Shown here one piece after another: positions 33,895-42,900 of a stretch of DNA of 64,000 nucleotides. The position numbers were made by a program, and so were the translations under genes. Numbering within the stretch: position 1 is the first letter of the stretch; each line of letters opens with the position of its first letter. The DNA comes from Actinacidiphila acidipaludis (GTDB taxonomy: Bacteria > Actinomycetota > Actinomycetes > Streptomycetales > Streptomycetaceae): NCBI RefSeq assembly GCF_019890725.1, contig NZ_JAINZZ010000004.1:62001-126000 (forward strand), in the 5' to 3' direction. The notes beneath the pieces were generated by a model. The model saw nothing but the letters and a program-made list of their open reading frames with translations. It ran no database searches and was not told where the DNA came from.

Positions 33895-34215
33895 TCACTG
33901 GTTCTGCGTCGGCAGCTCGGCGATGAAGGGGTGGTCGCGCTCGATCAGGCCGAGCTTGGAGGCACCACCGGGCGAGCCGAGCTCGTCGAAGAACTCGACG
34001 TTCGCCTTGTAGTAGTCCTTCCACTCCTCCGGGGTGTCGTCCTCGTAGAAGATGGCCTCGACCGGGCACACCGGCTCACAGGCGCCGCAGTCGACGCATT
34101 CGTCCGGGTGGATGTACAAGGACCTGGAGCCCTCGTAGATGCAGTCGACCGGGCACTCTTCGATGCACGCCTTGTCCTTGACGTCGACACAAGGCTGCGC
34201 GATGACGTAGGTCAC
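33895..34215 (-). CDS. fdxA: 7Fe-8S ferredoxin
   Basis: 106 aa from GTG, with GAGGAGG upstream. Cluster ligands are visible in CVDVKDKACIEECPVDCIYEG (3Fe-4S half, one Cys spacing altered) and CVDCGACEPVCPVEAIFYED (4Fe-4S half). The C-terminal 50 residues (WKDYYKANVEFFDELGSPGGASKLG) are typical of actinobacterial FdxA/FdxC. It is an electron carrier in the cytoplasm. Confidence 0.92.
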   Translation of the reverse strand: MTYVIAQPCVDVKDKACIEECPVDCIYEGSRSLYIHPDECVDCGACEPVCPVEAIFYEDDTPEEWKDYYKANVEFFDELGSPGGASKLGLIERDHPFIAELPTQNQ

Positions 34216-34324
34216 GCTGTCGTTCCTCCTCGAGTTGGGCTCATCTCGCGCGGGAGCGCGGCGTCGTCGATGCCCGCACCTAGTATCTCCGTTCCTGGGC
34301 ACGATCCGAACAGGAGGGGCACGC

Positions 34325-35317
34325 ATGCCAGGGGAATTCTCGTCCGGAGCTCGGCTCGAAATCCGGATTACCCCCGCTGACGTGGGAAAACGCGTTTCGG
34401 TACGGCAACTGGTCGAGATCGCCGACGGGCATCCTACGTTCACCGACACGGTGGGTGTTCTCGTATCGTGGGATGCGGGCGTGGTGTGCGTCACGCGCAG
34501 GAACGGTGAAACGGTCCAGATGGCGGAAGCCTCGCTGGTGGCCGGGAAGGTCGTGCCGCCCGCCCCTCGGCGGCGTGTGAAGGGTGTGCCGGACGTGACG
34601 GCAGAGGAACTCGACGCGGTCGCCGCGCGCGCCTGGCCGGCCACCGAGACGGACCGTCTCGGAGACTGGACGCTGCGGGCCTCCGGCGGATTCACCCGGA
34701 GGGCCAACTCCGTCCTGGTGAACGGTGATCCGGGCGTGCCGCTGGACGACGCCCTCACCGAGGTGACCGCCTGGTACACCCGGCGCGGTCTCACCCCCTG
34801 GATACAGCTCTCCGACACCTCCCCGTACGGCGCGGAACTGGCCGCCCGCGGCTGGCCACGCGTCGCCGACACGCTGGTCCGCACGGCGCCGCTGGCTGCG
34901 CTCACCCGGCTGCCGGAGCCCGCGGGCGGCTCCCCGGAGGGCGGCGTGGCGCTCTCCCGCACTCCCGACGCGGCCTGGCTGGCCGCCTACCACCGCACCG
35001 GCGATCTCGCCGACGCCGCCCTGAAGGTCGTCACCGGTGGGCCGTCGGTGTGGTTCGCGACGATGCCGGGGGCCATCGGGCGCGCCGTGGTCGACGGGCC
35101 GTGGGCGCTGTTCGGCGCGGTCGAGGTGGACCCGGAGCGGCGGCGGCGCGGCCTGGGCACCGCGATCATGGGCGCGCTCGCCCGGCAGGCGGCGGCGGAG
35201 GGCGCCGTCGCGGCGTACCTCCAGGTGGAGGCCGACAACGCCGCCGCCCGGGTGATGTACGACCGGATGGGCTTCACCGACCACCACGGCTACCACTACC
35301 GGCGTCCCGCGGCATGA
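34325..35317 (+). CDS. GNAT-family N-acetyltransferase
   Basis: 330 aa. The C-terminal GNAT domain contains [31 protein letters not shown] (acetyl-CoA-binding motif RRRGLG near residue 281) and ends VMYDRMGFTDHHGYHYRR. The first 80 residues (RLEIRITPADVGKRVSVRQLVEI) form an SH3-like beta domain found in the same family in streptomycetes. The substrate is unknown. AGGAGGGG precedes the ATG, and the stop overlaps the next start (ATGA). Confidence 0.88.
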   Translation: MPGEFSSGARLEIRITPADVGKRVSVRQLVEIADGHPTFTDTVGVLVSWDAGVVCVTRRNGETVQMAEASLVAGKVVPPAPRRRVKGVPDVTAEELDAVAARAWPATETDRLGDWTLRASGGFTRRANSVLVNGDPGVPLDDALTEVTAWYTRRGLTPWIQLSDTSPYGAELAARGWPRVADTLVRTAPLAALTRLPEPAGGSPEGGVALSRTPDAAWLAAYHRTGDLADAALKVVTGGPSVWFATMPGAIGRAVVDGPWALFGAVEVDPERRRRGLGTAIMGALARQAAAEGAVAAYLQVEADNAAARVMYDRMGFTDHHGYHYRRPAA

Positions 35318-36150
35318 GCGACACGACCGGGCCCTCGGTGCGCGAGCGCTTCGCCGCGGCGGCCCGCGAGGAGCGCCCCGACCTGGCCGAGCTGTGCCTG
35401 CTGGTCGGTGCGGAGGCCGACCCGGCGCTGGACGGCGAACCGTCCGACCTGGCGCAGATCGAGCTGGACCGGCTGGCCGGGCTGCTGCCGTTCGGCTTGA
35501 GCACCCCGCTGGAGTGGGCGCTCGCGCTGAACCGGCTGCTGGCCGTGGGCCACGGTTTCCAGGGCTCGCCCGCCGACTACGGCCGGCTGGAGTCCTCCCT
35601 GCTCCAGGAGGTGCTGCGGCGCCGCCGCGGGCTGCCGATCCTGCTGTCGGTGGTGTGGATCGAGGTCGCCCGGCGGGCCGGGGCGCCGGTGTACGGCGTG
35701 GGGCTGCCCGGCCACTTCGTGGTGGGTCTCGGGGAGCCGGAGGGCGAGCACGTGCTCGTCGACCCGTTCGACGGCGGCCGCGTGCTGTCCGCCGAGGACG
35801 CCGAACTGCTGGTCGCCGGCGCCACCGGTGCCGGCCTGACGCCCGCGATGCTCACCCCGGCCGATCCGCTGGACATCGTGCTGCGCATCCTCAACAACAT
35901 CCGGGCCTGGGCCGCGCCGCGCCCCGAGCACCGGCCGGTGCAGCTGTGGACGCTGGACCTGACGCTGCTGCTGCCGCGGCACCCGGCGAAGCTGCGTCAC
36001 GAGCGGGCCCGGCTGCTGGTCGCGATGGGCGACTTCCTGGGCGGCGCGCGGGAGATGGACGAGTACGCGAAGGTGATCGGGGCGTTCGACCCGGAGTCGG
36101 CGGCGGGCATCCGGGCGGAGGCGCGTGCGGCCCGCGCCATGCTCAACTGA
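35314..36150 (+). CDS. SirB1-family transglutaminase-like protein
   Basis: 278 aa. It contains the SirB1/transglutaminase-like core: LESSLLQEVLRRRRGLPILLSVVWIEVARRAG, GVGLPGHFVVGLG near residue 135 with the conserved His, and VLVDPFDGGRVLS. The usual Cys of the transglutaminase triad is not present at the expected place, as in other SirB1 proteins, so it is unlikely to be a peptidase. A TPR-like C-terminus follows. It is translationally coupled to the GNAT gene (ATGA). Confidence 0.82.
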   Translation: MSDTTGPSVRERFAAAAREERPDLAELCLLVGAEADPALDGEPSDLAQIELDRLAGLLPFGLSTPLEWALALNRLLAVGHGFQGSPADYGRLESSLLQEVLRRRRGLPILLSVVWIEVARRAGAPVYGVGLPGHFVVGLGEPEGEHVLVDPFDGGRVLSAEDAELLVAGATGAGLTPAMLTPADPLDIVLRILNNIRAWAAPRPEHRPVQLWTLDLTLLLPRHPAKLRHERARLLVAMGDFLGGAREMDEYAKVIGAFDPESAAGIRAEARAARAMLN

Positions 36151-36179
36151 GCCTGCGCCCGCCGCTCGGGCGCGGCGGA

Positions 36180-36290
36180 GCTCAGCCGGGCCCAGCGGAG
36201 CTCGGACGGTTCAGCGGGGCTCGGACAGTTCAGCCGGGCTCGGACGGGCTCGGACGGACTCGGCCTTGTTGGGACGGGTTCAGGCCGGAC
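36180..36290. repeat. degenerate short repeats after the SirB1-like gene
   Basis: Several imperfect copies of GCTCGGACGG(G/T)TCAGC lie between the convergent SirB1-like and vWA genes. No terminator hairpin of good quality was seen here. Confidence 0.5.
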
Positions 36291-36298
36291 CGGCGGCC

Positions 36299-37846
36299 TC
36301 AGCCTGCCCGGCCCACTCTCCGGCCCGCCACGAACGCCTCGATCTTCTCCTGCATCTGGCGGACCACCCGCTTGTGCGACCCGGGCATGGCCATCAGCAC
36401 GGCCAGCTCCACCTGCACGAACGGCAGGTTGGCGGCGTCCACCACCAGGGCGTCCGGCGGGCTGACGTACTCCACCCGCTGGGCGAGTCCCTGGACGGCC
36501 CGCACGGACGGGGACAGGTACTGCTCGACGAGTTCGGCGACCCGGCGTGAGCGTTCCCAGCTCTCCCGGCTCAGCAGACCGGCCCGCACGCCCGGGTGGA
36601 AGTCGTAGGTGACCCGGTCGTAGGGCGCGTCGTCGGGGAACTCCATCCCGACCTCGCGGATCAGCCCGCTGCTCAGCACCTCGGCGAGGTCGGCCGGGCT
36701 GGAGTACGGCACGAGCTGGTCGGCGACGAGCTGCATCACGTGCCGGTTCAGGGGCGCGGCGGCCAGCAGTTTGGCGAGCTGGGCGGTCCGCGGCGAGGCG
36801 CTGGCCAGGAACGCCACCACGCGCGCGTCAGCGCCCCCGCCGGGGGCCCGGACGGCTGTCACCGGACCGGGCACGGCCTCCGGACCGGGAGCGGCCTCCG
36901 GGCCGGGAGCGGCCTCCGGGCCGGATGTGGGCGGTGGGCCGTCGGTGACCCGCTGGCCCGGCAGCACCACCGGACCGGCCGGTTCCTCCGGCACCACCAG
37001 CACCTGCTGCTGCACCCACTGGTCGGACAGCACCAGCCGGCACCAGTGCTCGATCCACGGCTTGCGCATTTCCATGACGGGCACGACCAGGTCGCCCTTG
37101 GCGACCGGCGCGGCGGGCACCAGATCGGCTGCCGCGCCCTCCTCCGGCTCGCGGGTGGCGATGGTGCCGTTGCCCCCGCCGGGCACCGACGAGCGCAGCT
37201 TCAGCGGGCGGGTGTGCAGGGCCGAGCGGGTCCAGTTGGCGTGCGGCTGCAGGTGCAGGACGGCCAGCGGGTGGCGAGCCGACCACTGCCGGAACCTGCG
37301 CCAGATCTGCCGGCCGGACCAGGCCGCGCCGACCCCGTCGGTGAGGACCAGCACGATCTTCCTGCGCGGGGAGAGCGTCAGCCCCGCGCCGCTGACGGAC
37401 GCGGCGTCGAACAGGTCGTCGGCCTCGTCCGGGCGCTGCGAGTGCAGCTTGACGATGTGCACGTCGGCGAAGAGCGGCAGGTCGTGGGCGCAGGCCACGA
37501 AGCAGTCCACCGTGGGGTACCAGGCCGGCATCGACGCGCCGGTGTCGATGACGAGCACCAGGTCCCACACGGACGGGTGGTGCGGCGCGTGCGGCACCGG
37601 CCCGGGCGCGTTCGGGATCGACAGCGTCCCGTCGTCGCCCGGGTCGCGGCGCAGCGCGTCGAGGACGCCCAGCGCGCGGGCGGCGGCCGCCACGCCCGGC
37701 TGCGGGCGGGGCGCCGGCCACTCGGGCGGCGGTGGCGCGAACACCGGCTTGGGCGGGTGCGCCCGGAGCCGCAGCGGGCCGCCGTGGCCCTGGTCGTCCT
37801 CGGGCGAGGTGGTGACCAGCCAGGCGCCGGAGTCGGCGACGGTCAC
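36299..37846 (-). CDS. vWA-domain protein of a conflict-type system (SAV_2336-like)
   Basis: 515 aa from GTG. A von Willebrand A-like domain has the MIDAS motifs DTGAS (residues 101-105, in LVLVIDTGASM) and LTDGVG (near 168-173), so a metal site is probable. A Pro/Gly-rich linker with repeated PGPEAA follows, then a helical C-terminal domain (LNRHVMQLVADQLVPYSSPADLAEVLSSGLI, about 400-515). I recognise the architecture as the streptomycete SAV_2336-related family. The GTG overlaps the VMAP-like stop by 4 nt, so both proteins are made together, presumably as partners. Confidence 0.75.
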   Translation of the reverse strand: MTVADSGAWLVTTSPEDDQGHGGPLRLRAHPPKPVFAPPPPEWPAPRPQPGVAAAARALGVLDALRRDPGDDGTLSIPNAPGPVPHAPHHPSVWDLVLVIDTGASMPAWYPTVDCFVACAHDLPLFADVHIVKLHSQRPDEADDLFDAASVSGAGLTLSPRRKIVLVLTDGVGAAWSGRQIWRRFRQWSARHPLAVLHLQPHANWTRSALHTRPLKLRSSVPGGGNGTIATREPEEGAAADLVPAAPVAKGDLVVPVMEMRKPWIEHWCRLVLSDQWVQQQVLVVPEEPAGPVVLPGQRVTDGPPPTSGPEAAPGPEAAPGPEAVPGPVTAVRAPGGGADARVVAFLASASPRTAQLAKLLAAAPLNRHVMQLVADQLVPYSSPADLAEVLSSGLIREVGMEFPDDAPYDRVTYDFHPGVRAGLLSRESWERSRRVAELVEQYLSPSVRAVQGLAQRVEYVSPPDALVVDAANLPFVQVELAVLMAMPGSHKRVVRQMQEKIEAFVAGRRVGRAG

Positions 37847-39315
37847 GACGCCTTCGCCTCCCCCGGGGGCACCAGCGCGGGCATGGACGGCAGGGTGTGG
37901 TCGGGGTCGTCCCACAGCAGGGTGATGTCGCGGACGGCGTCGGTCTCCTCCCCGACGGGTGCCGTCCCGGCGTCCGCGTGCAGGGCGCTGACCCGCTGCG
38001 GCAGGTCCTTGAGCGGGCCCTGGTCGATCAGCCGCCGCACCGAGGCCCGGAAGGCCGTGGAGCCGCAGTCCAGGCGGTGCCAGAGGATGGCGGGGGCGCC
38101 GCTGCGGATGGCGTCCATCAGCTCGGTGCGGCCCTTGGGCAGAGTGGGCGGCGCGCTGAGCACCACGACGTGGCGGCGGGAGGTCTCCTCGGGCGCGGTG
38201 TCCTCCCCCGCGCCGGGGTCCGCGGCGGCCGGGTCCTGCAGGGTCGCCCACCGGTCGCGCCACTTGGAGTGCAGGGTCGGGGTCTGCAGCCGCTCCAGGC
38301 TGCGCACGACGACGTCGAACCGGGACAGTCCGGCCGGGTCGTTGGCGGACCGGCACCACTCCCACACCGGCTGGTTGAGCAGCGGAAGTGGCAGGAAGAA
38401 CTCCACGGTCAGGTTCCGCACGCTCGTGCCGGTCTGCCGTCCCCACTGCTGCAGCCGCTGGTAGACGGTGCGCGGGATGTCCCGCTGCCCGATCTGCTTG
38501 TCGTCGTCGCGCAGCGTCGGGGCGCCCTCGGCGCCCGCCTCGCGGTGCCAGGTGCGCAGCGTGTAGTAGTCGTTGAGCAGGCCGTCCGGCAGGAAGACGA
38601 ACATCACGCGGGCCGCGGCGGAGCGCCGCACGGGCTGCGCGTCGGCGGCGGCCCGGCAGTCGTGCAGCTCGGTCAGCACCTGCCACTCCGACGCCTTGCG
38701 CTCGGTCCAGTCCCGCAGCTGCCGGGTGGTCTCGGCGGGCCCGCGCGCGGCGGCCGCCAGGTACTCCATGAACGCCAGGAACGGCGGCAGCCCGCTGGGC
38801 AGCACGTTGCGCCGCAGCAGGTGCAGCACCGCGGGCCAGGCGTCGGTGCAGTGCTGCGGCAGGGTGCCGGCCAGCGGCTGCAGCGACGCCTGCGCGACCG
38901 CCTGCACGTCGGGGACCGCGGTGCGCTCCACCAGCCGCTGCAGGCCGTCGAGTTCACCGCTGCCCAGCCACTGCCGGGCGGCCAGCAGGTCGGACATGGC
39001 ACGCAGCGGGATCGCCGTCTCCGGGCCGCCGGTGACGGCGTCGAGCGCGTCGGCGAGCGCGTCCGCCCGGTCTGTGCGGGTGGTGCACGACAGCACGAGC
39101 TGGTGGAGCTGGACGCGCGGCGGCGCGGCGGTGTCCGGCATGTCGTCCAGGCCGGTCTGCGGGTCGCGGGCGACCAGGCGCAGCAACGCCCGGGACCCGG
39201 CCGGCGAGGTGAGCGCCGGGGCGTCCGTCAGCCGCGTCAGCAGATCCTGCTGGAGGTCGGTCAGCGTCGGCGACGTCCCCTCGGTGCTGCCCGGGGACCG
39301 TGTCTCGTCCGTCAT
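37843..39315 (-). CDS. VMAP-like adaptor protein
   Basis: 490 aa. Residues 15-95 form a small helical domain (LQQDLLTRLTDAPALTS, then VQLHQLVLSCTT) resembling the effector-associated domains that bring conflict proteins together. Residues about 215-470 match the VMAP C-terminal region as I remember it: VEFFLPLPLLNQPVWEW followed by FDVVVRSLERLQTPTLHSKWRDRW, and SGAPAILWHRLDCG. VMAPs bridge a vWA protein and an NTPase to an effector. AGGAG precedes the ATG. No catalytic motif is visible. Confidence 0.65.
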   Translation of the reverse strand: MTDETRSPGSTEGTSPTLTDLQQDLLTRLTDAPALTSPAGSRALLRLVARDPQTGLDDMPDTAAPPRVQLHQLVLSCTTRTDRADALADALDAVTGGPETAIPLRAMSDLLAARQWLGSGELDGLQRLVERTAVPDVQAVAQASLQPLAGTLPQHCTDAWPAVLHLLRRNVLPSGLPPFLAFMEYLAAAARGPAETTRQLRDWTERKASEWQVLTELHDCRAAADAQPVRRSAAARVMFVFLPDGLLNDYYTLRTWHREAGAEGAPTLRDDDKQIGQRDIPRTVYQRLQQWGRQTGTSVRNLTVEFFLPLPLLNQPVWEWCRSANDPAGLSRFDVVVRSLERLQTPTLHSKWRDRWATLQDPAAADPGAGEDTAPEETSRRHVVVLSAPPTLPKGRTELMDAIRSGAPAILWHRLDCGSTAFRASVRRLIDQGPLKDLPQRVSALHADAGTAPVGEETDAVRDITLLWDDPDHTLPSMPALVPPGEAKAS

Positions 39316-39506
39316 GGCTGATCACTCCTGCGGTGGCGGGGGCTGCTTCCGGTGGGGTGCGCGCGGGGCGGCGGGACCTGCTTTGTCCGACTGTCCTTCG
39401 CCGGGCGGGTCGTGGCCAGAGGCGTGATCCGGCCGCTGCCCGGCCGGGCGGCCGGTTGCGGACAACTCCCGCGCGGGGAACGCCCGTCGGGGAGAATGGC
39501 CGGCAT

Positions 39507-39932
39507 ATGGACGCGAGCGGATACGCGGCGTGGGCGGCCGCGGTGACGAGTGCGGCGACCCTTGTGGTGACGACGCTGGTCAGCGGGCGGCGCGAGCAGG
39601 TCCGCTGGGCCCGGGACGCCCTGACGGACGCGTTCGTCGCGTTCCTGTCGGCGAGCTGGAAGCACTCCGACCTGGCCCGCTCGGGCCTGCCGGGCGATCC
39701 CGCGGTCGCGCCCGGGCTGGCGCGCGAGTACGCCGAGATGCGTAGCCATCTCACCCGGCTGCGGCTGCTCACCTCGGCCGACGTCGTCACCGCGGGCGAG
39801 GTGCTGCTGCGTCTCCAGCGGGAGGTGCAGGAGGCGACGACCCAGGCGGGCCGGCACACGGCGCTGGAGGCGGCGTCCACCGCCCGCATGGAGGTCGTCG
39901 CCGCGGCCAAGAAGGCCATGGACCTGCCGTGA
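39507..39932 (+). CDS. small membrane-anchored protein inside the conflict locus
   Basis: 141 aa. One N-terminal span (YAAWAAAVTSAATLVVTTLVSG, residues 5-26, outside-to-inside) precedes a long amphipathic, coiled-coil-like helical part (REQVRWARDALTDAFVAFLSASWKHSD, VLLRLQREVQEATTQ). It lies on the opposite strand between the STAND gene and the VMAP gene. Short one-span helical proteins like this are frequent in streptomycetes and have no known function; here position suggests a partner or unrelated insertion. Confidence 0.6.
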   Translation: MDASGYAAWAAAVTSAATLVVTTLVSGRREQVRWARDALTDAFVAFLSASWKHSDLARSGLPGDPAVAPGLAREYAEMRSHLTRLRLLTSADVVTAGEVLLRLQREVQEATTQAGRHTALEAASTARMEVVAAAKKAMDLP

Positions 39933-39963
39933 CCTCCCGTGCGGGCCGCGGGCTCCGCCTGCC

Positions 39964-42900
39964 TCAGGGGACATAGCGCCTCATCGTGGACTCGGCGGTG
40001 TCGCGGATCTGCGCGAGGACCGTGCGGGTGCCGGCCGGCAGCCGCCGGTCGCGCAGCGTGCCGCCGATCCAGCGGGCGAGGTCCACCAGGTAGGAGTCGC
40101 CGGACTGGGTGAGCGGTCCCGGCAGCCAGTGCGCGGTGATGTTGCGCGCCGCCTGGTGCATGACCGGGTCGTCCGGCGGCAGCGAGTCGAGCAGTTCCTC
40201 CCAGTCGCCGAGGAAGCCCAGCCCGACCAGCCGGGCCCGTTCCAGGCTCGGGTGGCGGCCCTGCGTGGTGCCGGCCATCCGCATCAGCGTGGCCATCTCC
40301 GCCCGCACGCTGCTGACCGCGCCGTCGCCCAGCGCGAGCTTCGCCAGCAGGCCCAGCGCGGACACCGCGTGCGCGGCCATCGACACCTCGACCAGGCCGT
40401 GCACCGGATGCGAATGGGTGATGGTCGCGGTGTTGTTGGCGACGTGCTGCGCCACCTCGTGGACGAATCCCAGGCTCTCGTGCAGCCCGGCGCCGGCGGC
40501 CAGCAGGACGTAGCGGTGGGCGGCGAGCCCGGTCGGGTCGCCGGGCTCCAGCGCCAGCAGCCGCTGCCGCTGGTCGAAGTCCAGGGTCAGCGGCTGGAAG
40601 GCGGGGGCGTCCAGCAGGACGTCGGTGGTGCTGATCAGGGTGAGCACGTCGGCGTCGTCGAGGTCGGGGTCGTCCAGCAGCAGTCCGATGTCGGTGCGGT
40701 CCGGCATCGCCTCCCGCCAGGTGGCCGCCCACGGCCAGAACCGGGCCTGCCGCAGGCCGTGTTCGCGCACCGACCGGTCGACGGCCAGCGCCAGCCGGGG
40801 CCGTGGCGCCAGGTCGTGCCGCCCGAGCGCCGCCACCAGCGCCGCCAGCGGTTCCAGCTCCGCGGGCCCGGGGCGCACGGCGAGCCGTTCGACGATCCGC
40901 TCGACGGCCGGCACGTCCTCGGCGCCCAGGCCGTGGACGAACGCGGCGACCGCCAGCAGCCGGCCCGGCGACCCGGCCCCGCCCGGCGCGGTGCCCAGCT
41001 CCTCCAGCACCGGCCCCGCGACGACCGTGCCCTGCATCAGCAGCCGGTGGGCGGCGGCGGCGGCCATCGCCTCGTCCGCGCCGCACAGCAGCTCCGGCCA
41101 GCGGGCCTGCGCCTTCTCGCCCACCTCCACGACGCAGTGCGCGAGTTCGTCCTCGGGCGCCTCGGCCAGCACGAGCTCCGCGGCCCTGCGCAGGTACTCC
41201 TCCCAGTCGGGCTGGTCGGCCAGGCCCATCCGGAAGCGGTGGTCCAGCAGCACCCCCAGCCGGCCCTCCCCGGCCAGCACGCCGAGCAGGTCCATGCGTT
41301 CGCGGTTGAGCCGGCGCGCGGTGGCCGAGTCGGCGCACGCCGGCAGGTCCTCGTCCACCTCCGCCAGCCGGCGCGCGCACGCCTCGGCGTAGACCGCCCG
41401 CACCTCGCCGCTGGGCAGCACCTCCAGCTCCTCCAGCGTCTGCCACGCCTGCCGGATCACCGGCCACGACGCCGCCGGACGCAGCCGGGCCCAGACGTAG
41501 CCGGCCAGCGCGTGCTGCTCGGTGGCGGCCACGCTGCGCAGCGCCCGTACCGTCAGCTCGTCGCTGAGCCGGTCCGCGGGCGTCTCCAGCAGCGTCCGCA
41601 GCACCTCCCGCAGGATCTGCCCGGCGCCGGGCGCGAACCACTGGTGCATCATCACCAGGCCGTCGAGGGCGTCGGCCGCGGCGGGCGAGGCGTCGCCGCG
41701 GACCGCGACGCCGTGCAGGATCTCCATGGCCTGCGGGGTGCCGTACTTCGCCAGCGCGTACGCCGCCTGGCGCCATGCCGGGCCGCCGCTGTCCTCGGAG
41801 GTGAGGGTCTCCTGGACGCCGCTGAGCAACCGGTCGCGCAGCCCCGGGTAGGAGTCCGGCGGGGTGGCCTGCAGCAGCCAGGCCCCGTAGACCGCGTTGG
41901 CCCGCACCGCGGCGTCCAGCACCGCGCTGACCAGCCGCTTGTCGGCGTCCGGGTCGGCGACCAGCATCTGCGCGGCGTCCCGCCAGTCGAACCGCATGAC
42001 GCGGGCGGTCACCGCCACCAGGTCCCGTTCCGCCTCGGCCTGCAGCGCCGCGGCGGCGAAGTACGCGTGCACCAGCGGGTCGCGGAAGGTCACCCAGGAC
42101 TGCGCGGCGTCGGTCTGCAGCGGGCCCATGTTGAGCAGCGCCTGCAGGGTGCTGTCGGTGTCCCTGGGCTGCATCTTCTGCAGGGTCCGCAGCGCCTCCT
42201 GGTAGCGGATCGCCGAGCCGTGGTCGCCCATCTTGTGGGCGAGGAGCTGCAGCAACTGCATCCTGCGTTCGGCCTCGTTGGCGTCCACGCCGTGCTGGAG
42301 CTGGGTGAGGTAGAGGTGGACCAGCGCGCCGGGGTTCGCGGAGATCTGCGAGGCCTCGTCGTAGTGCTGGACCAGCATCCACAGGAACAGCGGCTTGCCC
42401 GCCATGTCGCGCAGCGCGGCCGCGTCCGGGTCGTCGAAGAGCTGCTTCTCCAGGGCCGCGACGTGCGGGCGCCAGGTCTGCGGCTCCTTGGTGCGCAGGA
42501 TGTCCTCGATGTAGTCGCGGGCCTGCTGCTTGCGCACCTCGTGCAGCACCACCGCGGGCCACGGCAGGCCCTCAGGGCGGTACTCCCACGAGCGCTGGCA
42601 CACCACGACCGGCAGCCGCGGGTACTCCTCGCCCAGGGCGCGGATCCAGCGCGTCACGACCGGCTTCTCCGCCGCGTCCAGCCGGTTCAGATCGTCGACG
42701 ACCACGTGCAGGCCGCCCATCCGCAGCAGCCGGTGCAGGACCGGTGTGGGGATGCCGTCGGGCACCGCGCAGCAGCCGCGCAGCACCTCCGCGGCCGGCC
42801 GGCGGCCCCCGGCGCCGCCGGCGCGCAACTGCTCGATGACGCGCAGCGCGCTGACGGTGACCGGCCAGCAGGGGGGGCGGTCCGGCGCGGCGTTCGTGCC

